64,000 nt of DNA, from contig NZ_CP101808.1 of assembly GCF_024498255.1 (NCBI RefSeq), positions 248,001 to 312,000 on the forward strand, written 5' to 3'. The notes beneath the pieces were generated by a model. That model made no database searches. It worked only from the letters and a program-made list of their open reading frames with translations, and had not been told where the DNA came from. Numbering within the stretch: the stretch's first letter is position 1; each line of letters begins with the position of its first letter. Position numbers and translations under genes: made by a program. This document shows, piece by piece, positions 52,420 to 63,406 of this stretch. Origin of the DNA: Mycoplasmopsis equigenitalium (lineage in GTDB: Bacteria; Bacillota_I; Bacilli_A; Mycoplasmatales; Metamycoplasmataceae).

Positions 52420-53225
52420 GTTAAACACACAAACGAACTTTCATTGTGGCGAGTAATGAGTTTAATTTTATCATTGCAAATTTGACATTTTTCGCCTTCA
52501 CGATTGTAAACTTTTAATTCTTTTTTGTAAAGTCCGATTTTAAAATCTTTATCAATAACTGATTTAGTATCGCTACCAAATTTTTGGGTTGCTTCTTCTA
52601 AAATTTGTTGTGCGTTAATAACTATTTGGCGAATTTCTTCTTTACCTACGCGTTTACAGCTAGTAAAGGGATGAACTTTTGATTTATAAAGAATTTCATC
52701 AGCATAAACATCGCCAATTCCCATGATGTAATCATTACTTTTAAGTGCTCATTTAATTGATTTATTCTTTTTGTATAAGTTTGAGTAAAGAATTTCGTGG
52801 TTAACAATTTTTGCGGTAGCACCCTTACATAAAACTGGCGCTTTGCAGTCGTATGTTTTGCACGAACTAATGTGGAAACACCCTAGTTGACTTGGATCGG
52901 CAAAGTGTAATTCGCTTGTGTCAGTAAAACGAAAGATCACTAAAGTGTGTTTTGAAGGGGTGGTTGGTTCAGCAAAATACATATAACTTCCGTGTTGTTT
53001 TGGGGTGGAAATTAAAATCTTATTGTTTGTTAATTCAAGCAATAAGCAGGTATTTTTTGAGCTTATTTTTAGGATAGTTTCACCCTTAATTGTTTTCTCA
53101 AAATCAGTCATTTCAATATTTTTAATTAAGGTCGCTTTTCTAATTTCGGCTGAACTAAATGTCTTACCAACTAAGACGTTTTTCATCGCTTGTTTGATGG
53201 TTAGGATTTCTGGTAATTCTGGCAT
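52401..53225 (-). CDS. mutM: Formamidopyrimidine-DNA glycosylase
   Basis: A 274-aa base-excision repair enzyme for 8-oxoguanine. The N-terminus MPELPEI provides the catalytic Pro and Glu. The helix-two-turn-helix is IMGIGDVYADEILYKSKVHP, and the C-terminal zinc finger is CQIC ... CLTC. One in-frame TGA (52751-52749) is Trp. It shares a 24-nt spacer with divergent tsaC and seems to be expressed from a leaderless promoter. Confidence 0.95.
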
Positions 53226-53249
53226 ACTATATATTATAATAGATTAAAT
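53226..53249. promoter_or_regulatory. Overlapping divergent -10 boxes of mutM and tsaC
   Basis: The palindrome-like ATTATAAT at 53233-53240 contains TATAAT on the plus strand (53235-53240) and TATAAT on the minus strand (53238-53233). The whole spacer between the two start codons is 24 nt. Neither gene has space for a ribosome site. Confidence 0.7.
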
Positions 53250-53720
53250 ATGCATTTTAATGAAAACATCGATAAAATTTGGCTTATGACTACCGATACC
53301 GTTTGTGGTATAGGTGCGTTTGTAAAAGATGACTTAGAACAAACACTTAATCGTTTAAAAGGGCGCGCTCAAGACCAAAAAATTATCATTCTTGTTGGTT
53401 CAATTGCCCAAGCAGAAACCTTTGCTGTTTGAAATAAAAAAGCAACAAATTGAGCAAAAAAACACTGACCTGGCGCACGATCGATTATTGTTAACGGGGT
53501 CGGTTTTCGTATGCCAGATTGTCCTAAACTCTGTGAGTTTTTTCTAGCAAATGGGGCCATGCATGTTACGAGCGCTAACAAAACCAAAGAGTTGCCGTTA
53601 AGTTTTGAAGCAGCAAAAAAAAAATTCCCTCAAGTAAAAAAATATCTTAATTATTGCACCCCAAATGGTAAACCAAGTTCAATTTTCGTCTTGGAAACAA
53701 AGACATATTTGCGTAATTAA
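53250..53720 (+). CDS. tsaC: Threonylcarbamoyl-AMP synthase (TsaC/Sua5/YrdC domain)
   Basis: 156 aa; TGA codons near 53430-53470 are Trp. The N-terminus WLMTTDTVCGIGAFV matches the (P)TDTxYGL-type motif, followed by a KGRAQDQKIIILV segment. The core has HWPGARSIIVNG (the usual WPGPxT-like element) and HVTSANKTKELP (the SANxSG-like element). It makes threonylcarbamoyl-AMP for t6A37 in ANN-decoding tRNAs. It is shorter than the roughly 190-200 aa of TsaC but complete in motifs. Confidence 0.9.
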
Positions 53721-53780
53721 GCAAGAAAACATAAAAACAGTGTGATTTTTTGGTAAAAAAGTATATACTATTATAAGCAC

Positions 53781-53857
53781 GGTCGCGTAGCTCAGATGGA
53801 CAGAGCACGAGCCTTCTAAGCTTGTGGTCACAGGTTCGAATCCTGTCGTGATCGCCA
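53781..53857 (+). tRNA. tRNA-Arg (anticodon TCT)
   Basis: 77 nt. Acceptor GGTCGCG pairs with CGTGATC, with G discriminator and encoded CCA. The anticodon stem CGAGC/GCTTG encloses CTTCTAA (anticodon TCT). The T-loop is TTCGAAT in a 5-bp ACAGG/CCTGT stem. A hairpin TTTTTATGCC / GGCATAAAAA lies at 53860-53885 just downstream. Confidence 0.95.
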
Positions 53858-53968
53858 TTTTTTTATGCCTTTTTTGGCATAAAAACACTTAAATTTACTG
53901 ATTAACTCATTAGAAATATCGCTTAATATAATTATCAAGTAAGAGTATATTGTGTTAAAATAAATGTT

Positions 53969-55024
53969 ATGAGCCAATTAGATTATTATTACATTTTACA
54001 GGTTGATAAGACAGCAACGACTGCTGAAATAAAAAGTGCCTATCGAAAACTTGCTAATCTATATCATCCAGATAAATCAAGCGACGCCAATTCAGAAGAA
54101 AAAATGCGTGAGTTAAATGAGGCTTACAGCGTTTTAAGTGACGAGTCTCGTCGTGAAGAATATGATAATTCACTAAAAAACAAAGCAAAATTTGCAACCC
54201 AACAAAAACAACAATTTGAACAAGGGTTTGAATACACAAACACCGCTAAAGTTAAACCTCAATACGTTGATCCTGGTCGGGTTGGTGAAGATATTTATGC
54301 AAGTATGAATGTAAGTTTTGCTGAATCGTTAAGTGGAGTTGTTATTCAAAAGAAATTAACTCGTCAAGAAGGATGTAAATACTGTGAAATGTCTGGCTAT
54401 GATTTGAGTTATAAAACACAATGTGATTTGTGTAAAGGACAAGGAAAATTAGTTCAACAACTGGGTGGTAAATTCTCATCTATTGTCTGCGCCCAATGTT
54501 ATGGAAATGGTTATATTTTAAGCAAGAAGTGTCAAGCATGTAATGGCCGTCAATATACTGAAATTAGTTCGTTAGTTAATATTCGGATTCCAAGTGGAAT
54601 TCATAATAAAGGTAAATTAAAACTTAAGGGTCTAGGTAAGTTTGGCCGTAAGGGTAATGGTGATTATATTATTGTCGTTACTGTTGAAGAACACAAATAT
54701 TTCAAAAGATATGATAGCAATGATTTATTATTAACAATGCCAGTTTCAATTAACTCAATTTTAAATGAAGAAAAAGTTGTTGTTCCAACACCAACGGGAA
54801 CAATCACAATTCAACTTAAAGAAACATATACAACTGATACCGTTGTTGTCTTTAAAAAACAAGGTGTTAATATCAATGGTGAAGTCGGTAATTTGCGGGT
54901 AAGATTAAAGGTTGTTGTTCCTGAATATGATAAGTTGCTTAAACAAGAGTTAAAACGTTTACTTTCAGTAGCTTATGATCCAACAAACAAAAACTTTGTT
55001 AAAGAAGTAAAAGAAGCAAAATAG
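53969..55024 (+). CDS. DnaJ-like co-chaperone lacking the G/F linker
   Basis: A 351-aa paralogue of DnaJ. The J-domain has HPD at 33-35. The Gly/Phe-rich segment is replaced by a Lys/Gln-rich linker (KAKFATQQKQQFEQGF). Zinc repeats CKYCEMSG, CDLCKGQG, CAQCYGNG and CQACNGRQ and both C-terminal domains are kept. No CIRCE element is present, unlike the dnaJ at 45942. A TAAAAT box lies 7 nt before ATG. It is probably a constitutive or client-specific partner of DnaK (inference). Confidence 0.92.
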   Translation: MSQLDYYYILQVDKTATTAEIKSAYRKLANLYHPDKSSDANSEEKMRELNEAYSVLSDESRREEYDNSLKNKAKFATQQKQQFEQGFEYTNTAKVKPQYVDPGRVGEDIYASMNVSFAESLSGVVIQKKLTRQEGCKYCEMSGYDLSYKTQCDLCKGQGKLVQQLGGKFSSIVCAQCYGNGYILSKKCQACNGRQYTEISSLVNIRIPSGIHNKGKLKLKGLGKFGRKGNGDYIIVVTVEEHKYFKRYDSNDLLLTMPVSINSILNEEKVVVPTPTGTITIQLKETYTTDTVVVFKKQGVNINGEVGNLRVRLKVVVPEYDKLLKQELKRLLSVAYDPTNKNFVKEVKEAK

Positions 55025-55068
55025 AGGCAAAATGCCTCTATTTTTTTATTTTATAAAAAAATCAAGGC

Positions 55069-55080
<12 letters not shown>
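55021..55080. terminator. Two back-to-back terminators between dnaJ-like gene and pepA
   Basis: ATAGAGGCA (55021-55029) / TGCCTCTAT (55033-55041) plus T7 ends the plus-strand gene. AATCAAGGC (55060-55068) / GCCTTGATT (55072-55080), with a T-run on the minus strand, ends pepA, whose stop (55069-55071) is the loop. Confidence 0.85.
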
Positions 55081-56439
<1,359 letters not shown>

Positions 56440-56457
56440 AATTTCTCCTTTAATCTA

Positions 56458-56682
56458 TTATTTTGCGTTTTGCATTGAACGCATCACTTGTTTAATTTGT
56501 GCTTCACTAGCTTTGCGACCCATTTGCATAAACATAACACGAATCATTTTTTCGGTAATTGGTGGATTTTCACGAATTTGTTTTTCAAACATTCTTTTAG
56601 CAATGAAAAACCCGGCAAACCCACCACCTAAAAAGAACAAAATAGGTAAGACAACTAGTAGTGCAATTCCTCATCCTGGCAT
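56458..56682 (-). CDS. YneF-family (UPF0154) small membrane protein
   Basis: 74 aa: MPGWGIALLVVLPILFFLGG is a single N-terminal TM, then FIAKRMFEKQIRENPPIT and KMIRVMFMQMGRKASEAQIK, the conserved UPF0154 core. Function is unknown. The ATG (56682) overlaps the tig stop by one base (TAATG), so translation is coupled to trigger factor; TGA at codon 4 is Trp, so the start is not further in. Confidence 0.93.
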
Positions 56683-57917
56683 TATTTTCCCTCCTTAACT
56701 AATGCATCAATTAATGCGATATGTTTAGCAAACGCATCAATCTGTTGTTGTGGTATTTGTGTTTTGATTGTTTCTACTTCTTTGTTGTATTGAAGTGCGA
56801 TATATTCTCAAACCAAATCAATTGTTTTTTGACTTGCTTTGATTTTAAGTTGGTTGTTTAGAAGCGATTCTAATGTGTTAATTGTCACACTTTCAGTAGC
56901 ATTCTTTGTCATTGCTTCTTCAAAATCTTGACTTGTTGTATTGGTTGCTTTGTAATAATCTTCTAAGGTTTGACCTTGTTGATCCAATTGAGCAAGTGCT
57001 TTTTGTTTGATGTTTTCTTTAACAAAGTTAACTAATTGATCGCTCATTTTAATTTTATTTTTTTCTTGTAATTCGAGTAAACATTGTTCAAAAAATTGAT
57101 TTTTTGTTCGCATTTCGAGTGATAACTCGTGTTTTCTTGATAATTTATCTTGTAATTCCTTAACGGTGTTAGTGCCCATTTCTAAACTTTTAACAAATTC
57201 ATCATCGAGTTTTGGTTGTTCTTTGGTTGCAACTTTTTTCACATTAATGTTAAACACTGTTTTTTTACCAGCTAATTCTTTAGCGTGATAATTATCTGGG
57301 AATGTGACATCAAGATCAACATTATCTCCCTTTTTAAGACCAACAAGTTGGCTTTCAAGCGATGCGATAAATTGTTTACTTCCTAGTTGTAATTCATAGT
57401 CGTTAGCGCTGCCGTTTTCAAATGGTTTGCCATCAATTTTGCCAACAAAGTCAAATGTCATAAAGTCGCCGTTTTTCGCTTTTCTTTTAACTTCTTTTTC
57501 TTTTGTGTGACTTGCTAACAGTTGTTTTAATTCTTGTTCGGCATTAAGACGAACAAACAACGGATTAATTTTTTCAAGCGTTGTTTCGTGTTTAAGTTTT
57601 AGCTTAGTATCTTGATCGTAGTAAACAAAACTTAATTCAATTTCTAGTTCGCTTTCGCTAATTTTTGGTGTTTTGAAAATATCTGATTCAATTAAAATAA
57701 TTTTATTTTTCTTTTCATAGTTTTTAATAATTGCCTCAGCATTTTCCTGTAGGTAGATTTGAACTGCGGGATTTCAAACTTCTTTTTTTACATCTTTAAC
57801 TTCGTGGTTTAACGATTTTAAAAAAGACTCTACATTTTTAATTGTTTCGCTTCATTTTCCTTCATCAGCAACAATTTTTATTGTCGCTGTTTGGTTCTTC
57901 TTGTCAATATTAATCAT
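56682..57917 (-). CDS. tig: Trigger factor
   Basis: A 411-aa ribosome-associated chaperone. The PPIase-like FKBP domain runs from about residue 150 (NGDFMTFDFVGKIDGKPFEN) to 235, and the long helical C-terminal chaperone domain to the end. The N-terminal domain lacks an obvious GFRxGKxP ribosome-binding signature (INPLFVRLNAEQEL at the corresponding place), a weakening also seen in divergent mollicutes. It overlaps gpsA by 8 nt and yneF by 1 nt. Confidence 0.9.
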
Positions 57918-58902
57918 AATTCTCCTTTTCTAAAAAATCAAATATTGTTTCCGGTTCCTTATCAAAGTAAAGTATATCAATGATTGAACTAATAAATGGG
58001 ACATTTATTTTTTCGTTTTTAATAATGTTATCAATAAATTTTGCATTCACATAACCTTCGATGGTTGCCTTGTTAGTGGCAAGCGCTTGTTTGACACCTA
58101 GTTTTGCAACGTTGTAGCCAAACTGTGTGTTTCTACTTTTGAAGGAACTACAGGTTAGAAAGGCGTCACCAATTGCCGCTAAATCATAACCAATCGCATC
58201 AGATTCAAGTGGATAAAGTGTTTTGTAAATTAAATACATTTCTTTAAACCCGATTGCAAATAAGGCTGAAATTGGATTCATTGATGAAGAATAATAAAAT
58301 TTAGCAATTCCAATTCCGATCGCAAGAACATTTTTCATTGCCGAAAACATTTCTAAACCATGTTCTTTTGTGCTTGGGATTAAAATAAATTTATCGGTTT
58401 GAAAAATATTTTTTAATTCTTTTAAGTAGTCGTAATTATTACCAACAACGTTAATTGCAGTTAGTTGTTCATCGTATACTTCATGAGCATATGAGGGGCC
58501 AATAATTGTAGCAAGCATATTAAGGTTTTTTGAAAAGTTTTTACGAATTAAAACTGAGTAAAAACTAGTACTTTTTCCATCCAAACCTTTAGCTACATTA
58601 ACGATATTTATTTTTTTATTTTTTAATACATCGGCAAGTTGTGATAAAACATTAATGATCTGCTGACTAGGAATTGCTAAGACAACTAATTTTGTGTCTT
58701 TTAGTGCTGTTTCTAAATTATTGGTCGCATTAATATTTTTATATTTGAATGGCTCTGAAAAATATTCAGGGTTTTTGCCTGAATTAATGTTTTTTATTTC
58801 TTCTTCGTCAATTCCATACATTGTTATTTGGTGTTTGTTTTTAGCAAGCACCGTTGCTAGCGCTGTAGCCCATGCGCCAGTTCCACAAATTGTTATTTTC
58901 AT
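57910..58902 (-). CDS. gpsA: Glycerol-3-phosphate dehydrogenase [NAD(P)+]
   Basis: 330 aa producing sn-glycerol-3-phosphate for phospholipids. The NAD-binding ICGTGAWATALATVLA (5-20), AIPSQQI and NVAKGLDG are the classical first-domain motifs. Catalytic Lys is in FSAMKNVLAIGIGIA, and DAFLTCSSFKSRNTQFG is the C-terminal substrate-binding signature. A GGAGATTAA site precedes ATG 58902. Together with plsC it supports local phosphatidic-acid synthesis. Confidence 0.95.
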   Translation of the reverse strand: MKITICGTGAWATALATVLAKNKHQITMYGIDEEEIKNINSGKNPEYFSEPFKYKNINATNNLETALKDTKLVVLAIPSQQIINVLSQLADVLKNKKINIVNVAKGLDGKSTSFYSVLIRKNFSKNLNMLATIIGPSYAHEVYDEQLTAINVVGNNYDYLKELKNIFQTDKFILIPSTKEHGLEMFSAMKNVLAIGIGIAKFYYSSSMNPISALFAIGFKEMYLIYKTLYPLESDAIGYDLAAIGDAFLTCSSFKSRNTQFGYNVAKLGVKQALATNKATIEGYVNAKFIDNIIKNEKINVPFISSIIDILYFDKEPETIFDFLEKENYD

Positions 58903-59055
58903 TTAATCTCCATTTTTAAGCTTATACCTTTTGTTTTTTGAATATTTTAGATACAATATTAATTATTATAAATAATTATTATAATAACAATTAATTATTT
59001 TAGTGAAACAATTTATTTAGAAGGTTTCAATTCCACAAAGGCAAAAGGTAGAATA

Positions 59056-59901
59056 ATGTATATTAGTTACGATGAATTTATAAAGAAAATAAAATCCAAA
59101 ATTAAAGAAGATGAGGAATTTTATTCGAAGCTTTTAAAGAATATAATAAATAATCCTAAAAGATATGTCGGGATTTTTAGATTATCTAATGCAAAAACAA
59201 AACTTTTACAAAACATTACACAAAGTATTGAGATTAAATTCGGAGATTTACTAGAAGACATTACGAGAGATTATATAAAACATTTAGGGTATAAAAACCT
59301 TGATAAAAGACTCGAGGCAAAAAACAGCGACGGGAGACGCGAAATTTTAAATATCGATCAATATTTTACAGACGGTCAAACTGTTTACATGGTTGAAATG
59401 AAAGTCAGAGATGATCATGACAGTTCAAAAAAACGAGGTCAGTTAGATAATTTTAAACGCAAACTCGAAGCAATTCAAAGACAAAATAAATGTCGAAACA
59501 TCGTGGCCTCAATGTGATTTGTAGATGGTGGAATGGTAAAAAATAAAAAATTTTATGTTGATGAATTAGATAAAGTGATTATTCCAAATACAGAATTGCA
59601 CTTGTTTTATGGTAGCGAGTTTTTTAATTCGTTAAAAAATGGTAACGAAGCTTGGAAGGAATTAATATTTCTATTAGAAAATTATCATAAATTAAATAAA
59701 AATGAAAATGTAGAAATTCCTAATTTCGGGAATAGCAACGAAGTTCTTAATGCTCTTATTAAATTACCAAATAAAGAATGAAAAAAGTTGCTTTCTAATG
59801 AAGATGATTATATTCAAATACGAGAAGAATTATTTTCATCGGGTGATAATTTAGAAAAAGCAAAAGAATCGCGAGAATATGAAAAAGGACTTGAAAGATA
59901 A
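59056..59901 (+). CDS. Type II restriction endonuclease (probably HinfI-like)
   Basis: A 281-aa protein; in-frame TGA codons are Trp. Likely PD-(D/E)XK core: ILNIDQYFTDGQTVYMVEMK, with the Asp before and Glu-x-Lys after, followed by VRDDHDSSKKRGQLDNF, and ELHLFYGSEFFNSL towards the C-terminus. It lies 67 nt before a beta-class adenine methyltransferase with a C-terminal RAMA domain, the architecture of M.HinfI/CcrM (GANTC), which is why I suggest HinfI-type specificity. This is inference; cleavage site is not readable from sequence. The ATG follows AAAGGTAG. Confidence 0.75.
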
Positions 59902-59968
59902 ACAAATTATTTATTTAGTTATGTTTTTTATAAAATTATTATGTAAAACAGGAGGAAAAGAAGGAAAA

Positions 59969-61054
59969 ATGGAATTCAAAAATAGTATTTTAAATGGTGA
60001 ATGTATAGAAGAAATGAAAAAGTTACCGCCAAAAACTTTTGATTTTTGTTTTGCTGATCCTCCCTATTTTATGCAAATTGAAGAAGGTAAAAAATTATTT
60101 AGAGTTGAAGGAACAGAATTTGATGGTTGTGATGATGAATGAGATAAATTTCCTTCAATGGCCGCATACAAGGAATTTACAAGAAATTGATTAATAGAAG
60201 TTAAAAGATTACTTAAAGACAACGGAACAATTTGCGTAATATCGGGTATGCAATCGGTTTACGAAATAGGAAATATTTTGCGTGAACTCGGTTTTTGAAT
60301 TATTAATGACATTATTTGAGAAAAAAGTAATCCAACACCAAATTTTTCAGGAAGTCGCTTGAACAATTCGCACGAGACAATACTTTGAGCCTCAAAATCA
60401 AAGAAAAGCAAATTTATTTTTAATTACAAAACCGGTAAACATTTAAATAGCGGTAAACAGATGGGTTCAATTTGAAAATTTCCAGTATGTAATGGTAATG
60501 AAAGACTAAAAGATGAAAACAACAAGAAACTACATAACACTCAAAAACCAGAAGCATTATTGCATCGAATAATTACATTATTTACTAATAAGAACGCCTT
60601 AATTTTAGATCCATTTGGCGGTACTATGACTACCGCTGCAGTCGCTAAAATGACAGGTAGATCGTTTACAATGATTGAAAGAGATGAAAAATATATTAAA
60701 TTTGGACAAAAGCGAATTGATAATATTACACCGGTAATTGGTGCAGTTGAATCAGCGGAATTTGATATAAAACCTTCTAAAGCACCATTTAATAAAATGG
60801 TTGCTGCAGGCTTTTTTGTTGTTGGTGAAAAGTTTATACACAAAAACGGTAAAGTTGCATATTTAAATGATGAAAACGGGTCATTAAAATATAATGAAAT
60901 AATTGATTCTATGCATGAAATTGCGGGATTAATGATGAATTCCCCTCGACGTAAAAATGCATTTAGTTATTTCTTTGTTGAGCGCAATAATAAATTAATT
61001 TCTATTGATGAAATTAGAAATGAGTATCGTTTACGATTACAAAACGACATATAA
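59969..61054 (+). CDS. Site-specific DNA adenine methyltransferase with RAMA domain
   Basis: 361 aa. Motif IV DPPYF (about residues 28-32) precedes motif I DPFGGTMTT, the beta-group order. The region between them is rich in TGA-coded Trp ([20 protein letters not shown]). The C-terminal 90 residues (PFNKMVAAGFFVVGEKFIH ... YFFVERNNKLISIDEI) resemble the RAMA domain of HinfI/CcrM-type enzymes. It would make N6-methyladenine and protect host DNA from the upstream nuclease. ATG 59969 has AGGAGGAAAAGAAGGAAAA upstream. Confidence 0.88.
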
Positions 61055-61375
61055 AACATTGCAATTATTATTTGCTAAACACTTACATTTGTTAGCGAAA
61101 TTGTAGTGCTATTTTTTAATTATTCAATTGCTTTTTAACTTCTTATTATTTATTTAAAAAAATATCAAAAATATATTATTTTCAACAATATTTCAGTATT
61201 TTTTATTGAAAACAAGTTAAAAATGTATTCTAAAATTTATAGTTATGCATACATTATACTTTAATGTAGTTTTCAATATTTTAGTATCAAAGTGTTTTAA
61301 AATTAAAAGGCGATAAAATATTTGCATTATAATATAACAAATACTTACATATTTATTCTAGGAGTTGAGGAAGTT
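61055..61375. other. A+T-rich spacer before galE
   Basis: No gene. An imperfect inverted repeat TTTGCTAA / TTAGCGAA (61072-61101) may end the methyltransferase transcript. TATAAT-like boxes near 61328-61334 and an AGGAGTTGAGGAAG ribosome site at 61360-61373 serve galE. Confidence 0.45.
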
Positions 61376-62371
61376 ATGAATTATTTATTGATTGGTGGAG
61401 CCGGTTACATTGGTTCTCATATTAAAGAAGAATTACTAAAAGATAAAAAAAATAACATAATTATTTTCGATAATTTTTCAACGGGTTTTAAAGAATTTAC
61501 AACAGGCGCTAAAGTTGTTCAAGGCGATTTTGTAAATTATGAAGAATTAAAATCTGTTTTTGTTAAAAATAAAATAGATGTCGTTATTTTACTTGCCGCT
61601 AAAATTGCAGTCGGCGAATCCGTTTTAAAACCTATCGAATATTACGATAACAATGTAAAAGGTGCGATTAATACTCTTAAATGTATCAAAGAATTTAATG
61701 TACCAAAGTTAATCTTTTCTTCAACTGCTGCAACATATGGTTTGGGAGAAAATAAACCATTAAAAGAAGATGATCCCAAATCGCCAATTAATCCATATGG
61801 TGCAGGAAAATTAATGGTTGAAAGAATGATTCAAGACCTTGCTAATGTTGCTGAATTTAAGTATGTAATTTTACGTTATTTCAATGTAGCTGGTGCTAGC
61901 GAAAGTGATAAAATTGGTTATTTAACTAAGGATCAAACAAAAGTCTCGCACATTGTACCGGTAATTAGTTCTAGTTATTTTAATATAACTCCGGAATTAA
62001 AAGTTTTTGGTGATGATTATAAAACTAAAGATGGTACATGTGTTCGCGATTATGTGCATGTTGTTGATCTAGCAAGAGCGCATATTGAATCTGTTAAATA
62101 TTTAGATAAAAATAATTCCAACATTTTTAATGTAGGTTCTAAAAACGGATATTCTGTGTTAGAAATAATTAAATCATTCGAAAAAGTAAATGGAATTAAA
62201 CTCAAATATAAAATCGGCCCTCGAAGAGCGGGAGATCCTGATTTTCTTGTAGCTGATTCAACAAAAATAAGAAAATTAATGAACTTCAGCAATATTTATT
62301 CTTTAGATGATATAGTAGCCAGTGAATTTAGATGAAGAAAAAATGTTGTAAAGAAAAATATGAAAAATTAA
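61376..62371 (+). CDS. galE: UDP-glucose 4-epimerase
   Basis: 331 aa. NAD-binding GGAGYIGSH (residues 6-14), catalytic YGAGK (YxxxK), and IFSSTAATYG (catalytic Ser/Thr); GTCVRDYVHVVDLARAH and FNVGSKNGYSVLEI close the substrate domain. It interconverts UDP-Glc and UDP-Gal for glycolipid or polysaccharide synthesis. TGA 62333-62335 is Trp, so the gene runs to TAA 62369-62371. It lies 7 nt before a glycosyltransferase, its likely consumer. Confidence 0.95.
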
Positions 62372-62378
62372 GGGAAAG

Positions 62379-63344
62379 ATGAATGAACCATTAGTAACAA
62401 TTTTAATGCCTGTTTACAATGCAAGCGAATATATTGATTACACTATTGAGTCTGTTTTAAAGCAAACAGACCCAAATTTTAAGGTTTTAATTATTGATGA
62501 TTGTAGTAGTGATAATACATATGAACATGTAAAGGAAAAAGTAAAAAATGACCCTCGTTTTGTAGTTGAAAAATTAGAACAAAATATCGGGTTAGGAGCA
62601 ATGCGAGATTTGCTTATTAGCAAGTGCAATACAAAGTACTTTTTCTTTCTTGATGATGACGATTTTCTTTACAAAAATGCAATGAAAAAAATGATTAAAA
62701 CTGCGAAGAAAACAGATGCAGATTTGGTTACTTCTAAAACTAAGTATCGTTTTGGTTCACCACAATGAGGTATTACCATTTATCCGCCATTTTATAAGTA
62801 TCATAGAGTTTTGCATGCAAGAGATTTTATGATTAATAACATTGTATATTTTTGAGGACATTTTATTAAAAAATCTTATTATGATTCGTTAAACTTAACG
62901 ATAGGAAGCGCACTTTATGAGGATATTGGTCCTGTTACTGAGTTGTTTTTAAAGGCAAAGTCATTTGCCCATGCTAATGTTAATGGAATTAGATATTTAC
63001 GTCGTAAACAATCGCTCTCATCGTTTGAACACAACAACCTTAATATGAAATTAAAACATCTTATTTTAGGTTATGCAAGATCATTTGATTATATCAATAA
63101 AAGTAACGCAACTAATTTGGAAAAACAACAAATGATTGATTCTAAAATGTATAGTTTCTTAGCAATTTTGGTTCTTTTTTATAAAAAGCTAAAAGGTGTT
63201 CATAAAAAACAAATTGTTAGCTATGTAAAAGAAAAGGTAAAACCACTTGCTAAAAAAGTTAATTTTAAGCCCAAGTTTTCAATGGCTAGTTGAAAGATTT
63301 TTGTTAACAGTCATTCTAAGATAGTAAAACCACTAAAAGAGTAA
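62379..63344 (+). CDS. Family 2 glycosyltransferase, copy 1
   Basis: 321 aa, GT-A fold: VTILMPVYNASEYID at the N-terminus, LIIDDCSSDNTYEH, the DxD-type metal site in FFFLDDDDFLYKNA, and an acceptor-side helix region with SALYEDIGPVTELFLKA (ED acid motif). No membrane segment. It likely transfers a sugar from UDP-Glc/Gal to lipid or another glycan at the inner membrane face. TGA codons at 62766 and 62853 are Trp. It is directly downstream of galE. Confidence 0.9.
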
Positions 63345-63406
63345 AAAAACATTTTTAACCGGATTTTTTGTTAAAAAACCAATTTTTTATAAAAAGAAGG
63401 ATAAGT

